From: PNON01 sp964387025
GTDB taxonomy: Bacteria > Chloroflexota > Anaerolineae > Anaerolineales > Anaerolineaceae
Length of the DNA stretch: 64,000 nucleotides
Assembly: GCA_964387025.1 (NCBI GenBank)
Contig: CAYLUZ010000006.1
Coordinates: forward strand, 62,001 to 126,000
Direction: 5' to 3'
Shown here: positions 1-8,747 of the stretch, one piece after another
How the letters are laid out: each line of letters opens with the position of its first letter
Position numbering within the stretch: position 1 is the first letter of the stretch
Notes under the pieces: model-generated
Told to the model about the DNA's origin: nothing
Databases searched by the model: none
The model's input: the letters and a program-made list of their open reading frames with translations, nothing else
Program-made: the position numbers and the translations under genes

Positions 1-710
1 GGTGAACCGATGAAACCAGCTACGAATAAATTGGCGGGATAATCATAAAGGGTTTGAGGCGTATCCAGTTGTTGTAGCAGACCTTTATTCATTACCGCGA
101 TACGGGTCGCCATGGTCATGGCTTCTGTCTGGTCGTGAGTCACATAAATAAAGGTAGTCTGCAGGCGTTGGTGCATCTTGGAAATTTCAGCCCGCGTCTG
201 GACCCTTAATTTGGCGTCCAGGTTGGAAAGCGGTTCATCAAAGAGGAATACTTTAGGTTCGCGTACAATTGCCCGACCTAAAGCGACCCTTTGGCGCTGA
301 CCGCCAGATAGTTCTCGAGGGCGTCTCTTTAATAATTGTTCGATTCCTAGAATTTTCGCGGCGTTTTCGACACGAGCTTTGATCTGATCTTTTGGTACTT
401 TTCTTAGTTTCAATCCAAAAGCCATATTGTCGTAAACAGTCATATGTGGATATAAAGCATAAGATTGGAAAACCATGGCGATATCGCGATCTTTTGGTGC
501 GACATCATTCACAACAAGATCAGCAATCTTGACCTCACCGCTGGTGACTTCTTCCAGTCCGGCCAGACATCGAAGTGCAGTGGTTTTTCCGCACCCGGAT
601 GGGCCTACTAATACCAGGAATTCTTTATCGTCTACAGCAATATTGAGGTCGTTTAAAGCAGTAAAATCACCAAACTTCTTTGTAACATGATTATAAGTAA
701 CGCTAGCCAT
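1..710 (-). CDS. ABC transporter ATP-binding protein, MalK/UgpC type (3' part outside window)
   Basis: ATPase subunit of a carbohydrate-type ABC importer, acting on the cytoplasmic face of the membrane. The first 236 residues are visible; the gene runs off the left edge. Reading the minus strand from ATG at 710 gives Walker A GPSGCGKTT, Q-loop region FQSYALYPHMTV, signature LSGGQRQRVALGRA, Walker B VFLFDEPLSNLDAKLR and switch His in YVTHDQTEAM. The SNLDAKLR stretch and the YPANLFVAGFIGSP region after the nucleotide-binding domain are typical of the MalK/MsmK/UgpC subfamily, which carries a C-terminal regulatory domain (not visible here). A strong Shine-Dalgarno (GGAGGAATAA) precedes the ATG. 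The partner permeases and binding protein are not in this window, so the substrate cannot be named. Confidence 0.93.
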   Translation of the reverse strand, partial: MASVTYNHVTKKFGDFTALNDLNIAVDDKEFLVLVGPSGCGKTTALRCLAGLEEVTSGEVKIADLVVNDVAPKDRDIAMVFQSYALYPHMTVYDNMAFGLKLRKVPKDQIKARVENAAKILGIEQLLKRRPRELSGGQRQRVALGRAIVREPKVFLFDEPLSNLDAKLRVQTRAEISKMHQRLQTTFIYVTHDQTEAMTMATRIAVMNKGLLQQLDTPQTLYDYPANLFVAGFIGS

Positions 711-743
711 TTATTCCTCCGTTCGGTTGTGTATAGTGATATT

Positions 744-772
744 ATTATATCGTAAGCAAATCAATACTCCAA
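744..772 (-). promoter_or_regulatory. Promoter for the ABC ATPase gene
   Basis: On the minus strand a -35 TTGGAG (772-767) and a perfect -10 TATAAT (749-744) are separated by 17 nt, about 35 nt upstream of the ATG at 710. No equally good promoter was found for the divergent mutS. Confidence 0.65.
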
Positions 773-807
773 ATAAATACTGACCCAATTAGTTACATTA
801 ATCTACT

Positions 808-3378
808 ATGGCAGAAGAGATCACACCCATCCGTCAACAATACCTGGATATCAAGAAAAAATATCCTGATACCATAGTCTTCTTTCGCCTGGGAGATTTT
901 TATGAGACCTTTGACCAGGATGCTGAAATAACTTCCAGGGAATTGGATATCGTTCTGACAGGTCGTAATGTCGCCAAGGGTATGCGTATTCCAATGGCAG
1001 GCATACCCTATCATGCTGTGGATAACTACCTTTCTAAGTTGATCGAGCATGGATATCACGTCGCGATCTGTGAGCAAGTCGGAGACCAACCGGCGAAAGG
1101 TATTTTTCCACGGGAAGTGGTAAGGGTTGTCACACCAGGAACTGTAACAGAGCCAACTTTGTTGTCTTCTAATCGTAATAATTATCTTCTTTCTTACTTT
1201 ATTCAGGAAAATACTGCTGGAATTTCATATGCGGATATCTCAACAGGTGAATTCTATGCAACTGAGATCCATTCAGAAGATATTCTGGCAAGCCTTGGAA
1301 CAGAGATCAACCGAATTTCCCCATCTGAAATTCTACTTTCAGAACAAATCACAGAGATAACAGGATATGAAGGTCATGTAACTCACTACCCAAATTGGCA
1401 TTTTGAGCTCGGGCGTTGCCATCAAATCCTCCTGAGTCATTTTAATGTCGCCACACTGGAAGGTTTTGGAATAAAAAATATGCCACTGGCTGAAAGGTCA
1501 GCCGGAGTCATCATCCAATATCTTCAGGACACCCAATCCGCAGCGGCCAAACAATTATCGGCCATCCATACATACAGCCAGGACGAATTTATGGTCCTGG
1601 ATGCGTCCACCCGTCGGAATTTGGAACTGACATCCACGATACGATCCGGTTCTCGTGAAGGTTCGCTATTGGGAGTGCTCGATCAAGCCATAACACCCAT
1701 GGGGCACAGGCTCCTGTCAAACTGGATAAATAAACCTTTGTTGGATATCCAACAGATCAATCACCGGCTGGATGGGGTGGAATATTTTTCAAAAGACGGG
1801 TTGGTAAGGTCAGAATTTCGGAAATTATTGAGATCCATTGTAGATATGGAACGCATTTCATCGAGGGTCATCATCGGAAATGCAACTCCGCGTGAATTAG
1901 TTTCCTTGAAAGAATCACTACAAACCCTGCCACAGCTCTCTCCCGTCATCAGCCAATTACAAGCGGCATTTCAGGAATTTTTACCGTTGGATGAGTGTGA
2001 AAGCATTAAAGAACTGATTTATCAAGCACTTTCGGATGAACCGCCTGCTACCCTGCAGGGAATCGGTATTATCAAGCCAGGGCATTCGACAGAATTAGAT
2101 CAGGTAATTGAAGCCTCAAAACATGCCCGTGAATGGATTGCAGGTCTTGAATCTGTTGAGAAGAACAGGACAGGGATAAAGACTCTTAAAGTCGGGTTTA
2201 ACAAAGTGTTTGGGTATTACCTTGAAATAACCCATTCCAATTCGGATCAAGCGCCTCCCAATTACATTCGTAAACAGACCCTGGTGAATGCTGAAAGATA
2301 CATCACCCCGGAACTGAAAGAATATGAATCGCTGGTTCTTAATGCTGAAGCACGTATTCATGAAATTGAAATTAGGTTGTTCAAATCGCTCCTGGTTGAA
2401 ATTAGTAAGCAATCTTCAAGACTGCTCTCTGCATCTCGGGTTATTGCTGAACTTGATGTCTTATCCGCCCTGGCTGAGGTAGCCATTCATCAAAATTACC
2501 AGCGTCCCGAAATAACAAGCACGAATGAGGTCGATATTCGAGATGGCCGCCATCCTGTTGTGGAGCAGACTCTCTCCACCGGGAGGTATATTCCCAATGA
2601 TTTTGTGATCGAAACCGGCGAGATCGTCAGGGTGATCACCGGCCCGAATATGAGTGGTAAAAGCACTTATCTCCGCCAGGTCGCATTAATTGTCCTCATG
2701 GCGCAGATGGGCAGCTTCATTCCGGCTTCTTCTGCGAAAATAGGCTTGGTTGACCGTATCTTCACCAGGATTGGAGCCCAGGACGAGATCCACTCCGGGC
2801 AATCGACATTCATGGTCGAAATGGTCGAAACAGCGAACATTCTCCATCATGCGACTATGCGCAGCCTGCTTATTTTAGATGAAATTGGCCGCGGGACCAG
2901 CACGTATGATGGTTTATCGATCGCTTGGGCTGTAATTGAATATATCCATAATCATCCGCAATTGCGTGCGAGGACCCTTTTTGCCACCCACTATCATGAG
3001 TTAATCCAGCTCCCTGAAACCTTTCCTGGTATAAGAAATTACAACGTGGCTGTAACTGAAACTGATGGAAAGGTATTATTTCTGCACAAAATCATTCCTG
3101 GAGGAGCGGACCGCTCTTATGGTATCCACGTAGCCCAGATCGCCGGGATCCCCGGGACGATCATCCAACGCGCCAACCAGATCCTGATCGACCTGGAAGC
3201 TTCTTCCGGTCACCAATACAAGATCAATCCGATTTCCTCCCAACAGATCGCTCTTTTTCCCGAGACCAATCCGCTATTGGATGAGATCAAATCCCTGGAT
3301 ATAAACCAGGTATCGCCGATCGAAGCTTTGAATAAACTTTACGAGTGGAAGAAAAAGTATATCCGTAAGGATGTCTAA
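808..3378 (+). CDS. mutS: DNA mismatch repair protein MutS
   Basis: Recognises mismatches and small loops and starts mismatch repair as a dimer on DNA. At 856 residues it has the usual length of bacterial MutS. The N-terminal domain carries the mismatch-reading Phe-X-Glu motif (GDFYE, F31-Y32-E33). The ATPase domain has Walker A GPNMSGKST at about residues 612-620, Walker B LLILDEIGRGTSTYDGLS and the ATHYHEL motif. The connector, lever and clamp regions are present with no sign of truncation. It stands alone on the plus strand, diverges from an ABC ATPase gene and ends 2 nt from the convergent proA stop, with no hairpin between them. No mutL is visible in the window. The family assignment is secure. 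Confidence 0.98.
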   Translation: MAEEITPIRQQYLDIKKKYPDTIVFFRLGDFYETFDQDAEITSRELDIVLTGRNVAKGMRIPMAGIPYHAVDNYLSKLIEHGYHVAICEQVGDQPAKGIFPREVVRVVTPGTVTEPTLLSSNRNNYLLSYFIQENTAGISYADISTGEFYATEIHSEDILASLGTEINRISPSEILLSEQITEITGYEGHVTHYPNWHFELGRCHQILLSHFNVATLEGFGIKNMPLAERSAGVIIQYLQDTQSAAAKQLSAIHTYSQDEFMVLDASTRRNLELTSTIRSGSREGSLLGVLDQAITPMGHRLLSNWINKPLLDIQQINHRLDGVEYFSKDGLVRSEFRKLLRSIVDMERISSRVIIGNATPRELVSLKESLQTLPQLSPVISQLQAAFQEFLPLDECESIKELIYQALSDEPPATLQGIGIIKPGHSTELDQVIEASKHAREWIAGLESVEKNRTGIKTLKVGFNKVFGYYLEITHSNSDQAPPNYIRKQTLVNAERYITPELKEYESLVLNAEARIHEIEIRLFKSLLVEISKQSSRLLSASRVIAELDVLSALAEVAIHQNYQRPEITSTNEVDIRDGRHPVVEQTLSTGRYIPNDFVIETGEIVRVITGPNMSGKSTYLRQVALIVLMAQMGSFIPASSAKIGLVDRIFTRIGAQDEIHSGQSTFMVEMVETANILHHATMRSLLILDEIGRGTSTYDGLSIAWAVIEYIHNHPQLRARTLFATHYHELIQLPETFPGIRNYNVAVTETDGKVLFLHKIIPGGADRSYGIHVAQIAGIPGTIIQRANQILIDLEASSGHQYKINPISSQQIALFPETNPLLDEIKSLDINQVSPIEALNKLYEWKKKYIRKDV

Positions 3379-3380
3379 AT

Positions 3381-4637
3381 TTATTTTCGGGTATGATAAT
3401 CTCCTTTGATCACCCATTTGTAAGTGGTCAATTCAACTAACCCCATAGGACCGCGTGCGTGCAGTTTTTGGGTGGATATGGCTATCTCAGACCCCAATCC
3501 CAGGGCACTACCGTCTGTGAACCTTGTACTGGCATTGACGTATACTGCAGCTGAATCCACTACTTTTACGAATTGATCTATATTACTTTTATCCTCACTT
3601 AGGATTCCATCCGAATGACTTGTACTGTGGATTTGGATATGTTTTATCGCCTCATCCAACCCTGAAACAATTTTTATTCCAAGGGAAAGTGACAACCATT
3701 CTTTATCAAAATCCCCCTCCATGGCCGCGTGAACATCAGTCGTTTTATCCAGCATGTCATACGCATCTGGATCGACATAAAAAATAACACCATCTCTCCT
3801 CAACATGTCCACCAATGCTGGAATAAATTCTCTGGCCATGGTTTTATGAACAAGAACAGTATCCAGTGCATTGCACACGGTTGGACGCTGAATTTTGGCA
3901 TTTCGGATCACTTCAATCGCTTTCCCAAAATCTGCACTTTCATCGACAAACAGGTGGCAAATCCCAATTCCGCCGGTAATTACCGGAATCATGCTATTTT
4001 CCCTGCAAAACTGATGCAGCCCTGCTCCCCCTCGCGGAATGAGCATATCGATCAGGTCATACCGCTTCATTATTTGTAAAAGGAGATCACGGTCAGGATC
4101 ATCAATAAAGAGAACAGCCCTTGGTGGAACAGAGGTACTGACTAGGGATTCTTCGATGACTTTTATTATTGATTTATTTGTTTGTAAAGTCTCTTTGCCC
4201 CCTCGTAAAACAACTCCATTTCCACTTTTAATTGCCAATCCGACCACATCGACGGTCACATTTGGTCTAGCCTCATAGATCACTGCCAATACCCCCAACG
4301 GGACTCGCAGTTTGGATACTTCCAAGCCATTTGGTAGCATGTTTTTTTCGATTATATGTCCGACAGGATCCGGGAGTTCGGCAACTTTTCGCAGATCTTC
4401 AACCACCATCTTCCATCGGCAATCATCCAAAGTCAGGCGGTCCAACATGGATGGCTGTATACCAGCAGCTTTCGCGTTATCGATGTCTAATAGGTTTGCC
4501 TGAAGAATTGCATCTTTTTGTTCCCACAACTTGTCTGCTACCGATTTAATCACACTGTTTTTTTCCTGTGTGGAAAGCAAGGCGAGGATTTTTGATGCTG
4601 CCTTTAATTCGGACAAAGATTTAATAAGATTTTCCAT
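3381..4637 (-). CDS. proA: Gamma-glutamyl phosphate reductase (glutamate-5-semialdehyde dehydrogenase)
   Basis: Second step of proline synthesis: NADPH-dependent reduction of gamma-glutamyl phosphate to glutamate-5-semialdehyde, in the cytoplasm. The 418-residue protein has typical ProA landmarks, including LRVPLGVLAVIYEARPNVT, SGNGVVLRGGKE and LIPRGGAGLH. The segment around RPTVCNALDTVLVH contains the catalytic cysteine of this aldehyde-dehydrogenase-superfamily member. It follows proB with an 8-nt gap, so the two are probably translated from one transcript; the enzymes are known to work as a channelled pair. It is the last gene of the minus-strand run and converges on mutS. Confidence 0.97.
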   Translation of the reverse strand: MENLIKSLSELKAASKILALLSTQEKNSVIKSVADKLWEQKDAILQANLLDIDNAKAAGIQPSMLDRLTLDDCRWKMVVEDLRKVAELPDPVGHIIEKNMLPNGLEVSKLRVPLGVLAVIYEARPNVTVDVVGLAIKSGNGVVLRGGKETLQTNKSIIKVIEESLVSTSVPPRAVLFIDDPDRDLLLQIMKRYDLIDMLIPRGGAGLHQFCRENSMIPVITGGIGICHLFVDESADFGKAIEVIRNAKIQRPTVCNALDTVLVHKTMAREFIPALVDMLRRDGVIFYVDPDAYDMLDKTTDVHAAMEGDFDKEWLSLSLGIKIVSGLDEAIKHIQIHSTSHSDGILSEDKSNIDQFVKVVDSAAVYVNASTRFTDGSALGLGSEIAISTQKLHARGPMGLVELTTYKWVIKGDYHTRK

Positions 4638-4645
4638 AAAAACCT

Positions 4646-5800
4646 TTATAACAATACCAGGTTGCTGCGGTGAACCACTTCATCCCCGAAGTTATACCCG
4701 ATGATTGCTTCAATTTCTTCGGAGCGATGTTTACAGATCTTCTTGACATCATCTGAATCGTAACTTACCAAACCGATGCCAACTGGTTTTTCATCTTCCT
4801 GAACAATTTGGACAATATCGCCCCGGTCGAATTTTCCACTGACTGATAAAACCCCAATTGGCAGTAAGCTGCTTCCCGATCTTAATGCCTGAACTGCTCC
4901 AGTGTCTATTTGAATTGTGACCTGTGAAGTTTTCATTCCAGCAAGGAAATACCTTTTTCGGCTTTCCACTTTGGAGATCAACGGCGAGATCAAAGTTCCC
5001 AATTCTTCATGGTCCATCAAACGTGGCAGGATGTCTTTTTCGTCGCCCTTGGCAATAATTACAGTAGTTCCTGACCTTCTTGCCAGATCAGCGGCTTTAA
5101 TTTTTGTCAACATCCCGCCGATACCCAATCCAGATCCACTCCCGCCGGCGGCTTGCCAAATTTCTTCTGGAATTTCTGGTTCCTTTATCAGCTTGATCAA
5201 TTTAGCCTTGGCATTGCTCCGAGGATCACTGGTATATAAACCTGCCTGATCAGTTAATAGAATGAGGAGATCTGCCTCGATCAAATTCGCTACAAGTGCT
5301 GAAAGGTTGTCGTTATCACCTACCCGGATTTCCTCTGTCGCGACCGCATCATTTTCATTAACGATGGGAAGAATTCTATTATCCAGTAAGGCTGTTAATG
5401 TGTTCCTGGCATTAATATAACCACGCCGTTGCACAAGGTCCGATCTAGTTAACAATACCTGTGCTACTGAGATACCATAGATTCTGAATACCTGAGCGTA
5501 GATTTCCATCAATCTTGGTTGGCCAATCGCTGCAAGCATTTGTTTCGCTGGTATTTGCTGGCTGCTCACATTTTTATGCATAATCTCACGCCCGGCTGCT
5601 ATCGCCCCGGATGTGACCAGAACTACTTCTCTTCCTTTATCCAATAAAATTGAGATCTGCCTGGCGAGGTCAACTATGGCTGGCAGGAAAAGCTCCTTTT
5701 TTCCGGCTGTCAGGGTTGAAGTTCCGACTTTAATGACAATCCGCAAATCCGAAGATGGAGGATGCGTAACTTTCTTATTAGTGATTCTCTTATCCACCAA
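4646..5800 (-). CDS. proB: Glutamate 5-kinase with C-terminal PUA domain
   Basis: First step of proline synthesis: ATP-dependent phosphorylation of L-glutamate, usually feedback-inhibited by proline. Residues about 20-270 form the amino-acid-kinase fold, starting with IVIKVGTSTLTAGK and including VLVTSGAIAAG, NENDAV and VGDNDNLSA. The last ~100 residues form a PUA domain as in E. coli ProB. No ATG is available at the 5' end: the frame opens with TTG at 5800 or GTG at 5797, both behind a GGAG in the preceding gene. It overlaps the stop of the ferritin/VIT1 gene by 11 nt (TTG start), suggesting translational coupling. The function is secure; the exact start is not. Confidence 0.96.
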   Translation of the reverse strand: MVDKRITNKKVTHPPSSDLRIVIKVGTSTLTAGKKELFLPAIVDLARQISILLDKGREVVLVTSGAIAAGREIMHKNVSSQQIPAKQMLAAIGQPRLMEIYAQVFRIYGISVAQVLLTRSDLVQRRGYINARNTLTALLDNRILPIVNENDAVATEEIRVGDNDNLSALVANLIEADLLILLTDQAGLYTSDPRSNAKAKLIKLIKEPEIPEEIWQAAGGSGSGLGIGGMLTKIKAADLARRSGTTVIIAKGDEKDILPRLMDHEELGTLISPLISKVESRKRYFLAGMKTSQVTIQIDTGAVQALRSGSSLLPIGVLSVSGKFDRGDIVQIVQEDEKPVGIGLVSYDSDDVKKICKHRSEEIEAIIGYNFGDEVVHRSNLVLL

Positions 5801-6923
5801 TGGATACTCCGATCAGTTTCCCGATGCCAAATGTGAGAGCAGCTGCGATTAACCCAAAAGTCACCTGCCTGAATCCGGAAAATAATACACTTCTGCCAGT
5901 GAACAATGTGATGGCGCTGCCAATGATAAATAGGCCGATCGTGCTGAGGATCACACTTAGAATAATTGCCTGCATACCTTCAAAGAAAATAAAAGGAAAT
6001 ACAGGAATGATCGCACCTATGGCAAATAGAATAAAAGAAGTAATTGCTGCTTCCACTGCTGAGCCGCCCAATTCTAGCGGATCGATCCCTAATTCTTCCC
6101 TGGCCAGGGTCTCGATCATCGTGGTTTTATTTTCCATGATCTTTTTTGCTAAAACTATTGCCTGATCCTTGGGTAATCCTTTGGACTGATAAATGAGTAC
6201 CAGTTCACCTTCTTCTTCTTCAGGTGCAGATTCTAGCTCATGTCCTTCAATATCGATTTGGTGCATATATAGTTCTCGTGAGCTCTGTACAGACAACCAT
6301 TCTCCCAATGCCATGGAAGCTGCTCCAGCCAGTAATCCTGCCAATCCGGTAATTAGGATGGTTTTTCCTGAAAGTGCTGCCCCGGCAACTCCCATGACCA
6401 GGCTCAGGTTGGAAACGAGTCCATCATTTGCACCCAGAACAGCCGCTCTCAAAGCATTCCCTCCACCTGCTTTATGCCGTCCTTCCAGCTTTGCCAGCAG
6501 ACCACCCTCCATCCCTCCACTCTTTTGGCGAACTATGTGGCTAAGGAGCCTGGCGTGAGATTGTTCCTCTACCGCCATTTTCCCGGATTCTGGATCTGCC
6601 TCAATTTGATAGCTTTTATTCCCCTGTTGCTCATTTCCGATCAAAACCGACATAACAGCCTGTGGGCCAAGTTTTTTGGAAAGCCATCCCAATATCTTTG
6701 TCCTTGCATCAGGTTTTCCTGTAAAATTCTTAATCCCCGCCGCTTCCAGTTTGCTTTTCCAGTATTGTGCATGCTTTGATTCAGCTTCAGACATTTGTGA
6801 ATAGACCGAGAACAATTGATTGTCTTTTTCCAATTGACTGATCAGACCATATAGATATGAACTATTAATTTCATCCTGGTAATGGGATTTGAATGTTTTT
6901 ATACTTTGTGGATCTGATTTCAT
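5790..6923 (-). CDS. Ferritin-like/rubrerythrin domain fused to VIT1-type membrane domain (MbfA-like)
   Basis: Probable iron (or manganese) transporter of the Er-VIT1 type. Residues 1-140 look like a di-iron ferritin-like four-helix domain with carboxylate/histidine motifs: DEINSSYLYG, EAESKH and EEQSHARLL (ExxH pairs). Residues about 155-377 match the VIT1/CCC1 family: LGANDGLVSNLSLVMGVAGA near its start, the ALGEWLSVQSSRE motif, an acidic cytoplasmic segment (APEEEEGE) and several membrane helices. In alphaproteobacteria this architecture (MbfA) exports iron under iron or peroxide stress; the same role here is inferred. It overlaps panE upstream by 4 nt and proB downstream. No iron-responsive operator was recognised. 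Confidence 0.88.
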   Translation of the reverse strand: MKSDPQSIKTFKSHYQDEINSSYLYGLISQLEKDNQLFSVYSQMSEAESKHAQYWKSKLEAAGIKNFTGKPDARTKILGWLSKKLGPQAVMSVLIGNEQQGNKSYQIEADPESGKMAVEEQSHARLLSHIVRQKSGGMEGGLLAKLEGRHKAGGGNALRAAVLGANDGLVSNLSLVMGVAGAALSGKTILITGLAGLLAGAASMALGEWLSVQSSRELYMHQIDIEGHELESAPEEEEGELVLIYQSKGLPKDQAIVLAKKIMENKTTMIETLAREELGIDPLELGGSAVEAAITSFILFAIGAIIPVFPFIFFEGMQAIILSVILSTIGLFIIGSAITLFTGRSVLFSGFRQVTFGLIAAALTFGIGKLIGVSIGG

Positions 6924-7963
6924 TTTAACCCTCGGGAATATTCCTTAATATCTGAAACCAATCGATCAGTTCGATGATCGTATTCTTTGATTAGCGTATT
7001 ATCTGAGGCTAATCGCTGCAGTTTTTGATCTAATACATCATTGACCGGTGTCGGGATATTCACGACCAAGCCATTTCGACTAATTGCTCCATTCAAGAAG
7101 CTGGATTCTAAGACTTTTCTGCCTGAATGAAGATCAATATGAAAAGAGGGCATCTTTCCACCACGTCCAGAGCCCAGCAATTTAGCAAGCAAAGGCCTTG
7201 AGATTGGAATAGGTAACCTCAACATGATTAATAAAAGCAGCCGCATAGGAACGCCAGGTAAATTAACAACATGAAGACCTAATCCTTCCATCACATTGAC
7301 AGCTTCCATCATTTCCAAATATTCAATTTTATATACTTCCGGAGAGCCGAATACCTCTGCCGGTGTCATATTCAAAATTGCAGAAGTTGCATTTCCCAGT
7401 AGGTTGGATAGCATTTTTGACCATTTAAGGTCCATTAAATTGAGGAAAAGCTTTGCATTTAATCCGGCAGCATTGAACTCATCAACAATTGACCGCGAAA
7501 GAGTATGTGAATTAGTTATGCCGATACCCCGTCTCTTTTCGAGTATCGCCTGTCCGCTGTCCAACCGTTCGATGGCGCTGGTTACGCTACCCCCAATTAC
7601 CTTGTCCTCCCCGATAAATCCAGCAATTTTCTTTTCGTTCTCCACCCCATTCTGAAGGCATAATACCACTTTGAATCTTTCCTTTACCTGTAATAGCATT
7701 TTTGCTGCTAATTCGGTATCAAAGGATTTCATGGCAAAGACCACAATATCCACGGGATTAGATAATGCCTGTTGTATATCAGAAAAAACCTGGATGTTGG
7801 ATGAGCTATACGCTTCATCCTCCAGGTTTATTCTGATCCCACTTTTTCGCAATTTCTGAATTAATTCATCCCGCTCAAGGAAAACTACCTCCTGTCCACT
7901 GCGCAACAGAGAGCCCCCAATATATGTGCCAATCGCTCCTGCGCCAATGACCAGATATTTCAT
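6920..7963 (-). CDS. panE: Ketopantoate reductase family protein (ApbA/PanE)
   Basis: NADPH-dependent 2-dehydropantoate 2-reductase family enzyme, the pantoate branch of pantothenate and CoA synthesis. The N-terminus has the Rossmann motif GAGAIGTYIGGSLLRSG. This is followed by VFAMKSFDTE and LCLQNGVENE, typical of the family's NADP- and substrate-binding region, and KWSKMLSNLLGNATSAI at the start of the helical C-terminal domain. At 347 residues it is somewhat longer than the ~300 of E. coli PanE, with an extra helical segment (LLLLIMLRLPIPIS) that is unusual. It sits 24 nt after the SdhD-like gene and overlaps the ferritin/VIT1 gene by 4 nt. No other CoA gene is nearby, so a related 2-oxoacid substrate is possible. 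Confidence 0.8.
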   Translation of the reverse strand: MKYLVIGAGAIGTYIGGSLLRSGQEVVFLERDELIQKLRKSGIRINLEDEAYSSSNIQVFSDIQQALSNPVDIVVFAMKSFDTELAAKMLLQVKERFKVVLCLQNGVENEKKIAGFIGEDKVIGGSVTSAIERLDSGQAILEKRRGIGITNSHTLSRSIVDEFNAAGLNAKLFLNLMDLKWSKMLSNLLGNATSAILNMTPAEVFGSPEVYKIEYLEMMEAVNVMEGLGLHVVNLPGVPMRLLLLIMLRLPIPISRPLLAKLLGSGRGGKMPSFHIDLHSGRKVLESSFLNGAISRNGLVVNIPTPVNDVLDQKLQRLASDNTLIKEYDHRTDRLVSDIKEYSRGLK

Positions 7964-7987
7964 AGAGATCCCGGGTGGTTTATTCTC

Positions 7988-8353
7988 CTACAGTACAACT
8001 GATCCAACTGTGATCGTTAACCAGATGCCATATGCGGAGAAGATGATTGCCGCTATGACAAGGATTGGGTCGATCACTTTCAAAAATTTCTGGGATGGGT
8101 TGAAATCCAATATGACACTTCTGAACCCTAATAGAGAATGTCCTATGACAACGATCAGGAAACTGCTTTCCATGAAGGCAATCCATGGGTTGGCAAAATA
8201 ACGGACTACATCAGTGTAGCTTAATAATCCAGTTTCTGCGACAAGGTGATTAACCACCATGTGAACCATGATCAATACAAATACCAGGACGCCGCTTCCT
8301 TGCTTAATAAACCATAACATACCATTTTCAGTGATGGAGGACTTTGACATCAT
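7988..8353 (-). CDS. SdhD-like membrane anchor subunit
   Basis: Small membrane protein of 121 residues with about three transmembrane helices. It resembles the second anchor subunit of succinate dehydrogenase/fumarate reductase, holding haem b and the quinone site. Visible signatures are the helix-1 His pair (VHMVVNHLV) and the conserved GHSLLGFRSVILDFNP segment at the end of helix 2, where the family has its haem-ligand His and following Arg/Asp. It overlaps the SdhC-like stop by 4 nt (ATGA). It is the last gene of the respiratory set before panE. No sdhA is adjacent; the flavoprotein of this operon is GlpA-like, so the name sdhD may not describe the real complex. Confidence 0.82.
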   Translation of the reverse strand: MMSKSSITENGMLWFIKQGSGVLVFVLIMVHMVVNHLVAETGLLSYTDVVRYFANPWIAFMESSFLIVVIGHSLLGFRSVILDFNPSQKFLKVIDPILVIAAIIFSAYGIWLTITVGSVVL

Positions 8354-8745
8354 TCTGCACCTCCAAACATTCGGAAAGCGAAGTACAGACCAATAGCCAT
8401 GGCAATGACAAATATAACCACCAGCATCCTTTTTTGGCTGCCCACGTTGTAACCTATACCTGTCAATGCAATTCGAAGTCCATTTATTCCATGTAGCATG
8501 ACGGCAAAAACAACCAGGACCTCCCCGGCAACTATGATCGGATTATGAGCCAGAGTGATAAATCCTTCATATGATTCTTCCCCCTGGGCTAGTTTTCCCA
8601 GAACGATCAAGTGCATGAATAGATACAGAGTTAAACCTAATCCTGCCAGTCTATTGACTAAAAATCCAATACTTCCTGTGCTTTTACCGCGTGGATCGAT
8701 CCACCTTATCCAGTTAGATCTTTTTGGTGCGCCAATGTTTTTCAT
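8350..8745 (-). CDS. SdhC-like cytochrome b membrane anchor subunit
   Basis: Membrane anchor of a succinate-dehydrogenase-type complex, 131 residues and three predicted helices. Typical features are the N-terminal RLAGLGLTLYLFMHLIVLG segment with its His and the second-helix HGINGLRIALTG motif, where the His is the expected haem b ligand. A Shine-Dalgarno (GGAGGAAA) lies inside the end of the SdhB-like gene; the start is 2 nt after its stop. It overlaps the SdhD-like gene by 4 nt. Together the two anchors would pass electrons from the iron-sulfur subunit to the quinone pool. The family is clear; the electron donor is discussed with the GlpA-like gene. Confidence 0.87.
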   Translation of the reverse strand: MKNIGAPKRSNWIRWIDPRGKSTGSIGFLVNRLAGLGLTLYLFMHLIVLGKLAQGEESYEGFITLAHNPIIVAGEVLVVFAVMLHGINGLRIALTGIGYNVGSQKRMLVVIFVIAMAIGLYFAFRMFGGAE

Positions 8746-8747
8746 GT

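Noticed and set aside
475..690. Plus-strand frame of 71 codons at the left edge
   Set aside because: It is antisense to the clearly conserved ABC ATPase on the minus strand.
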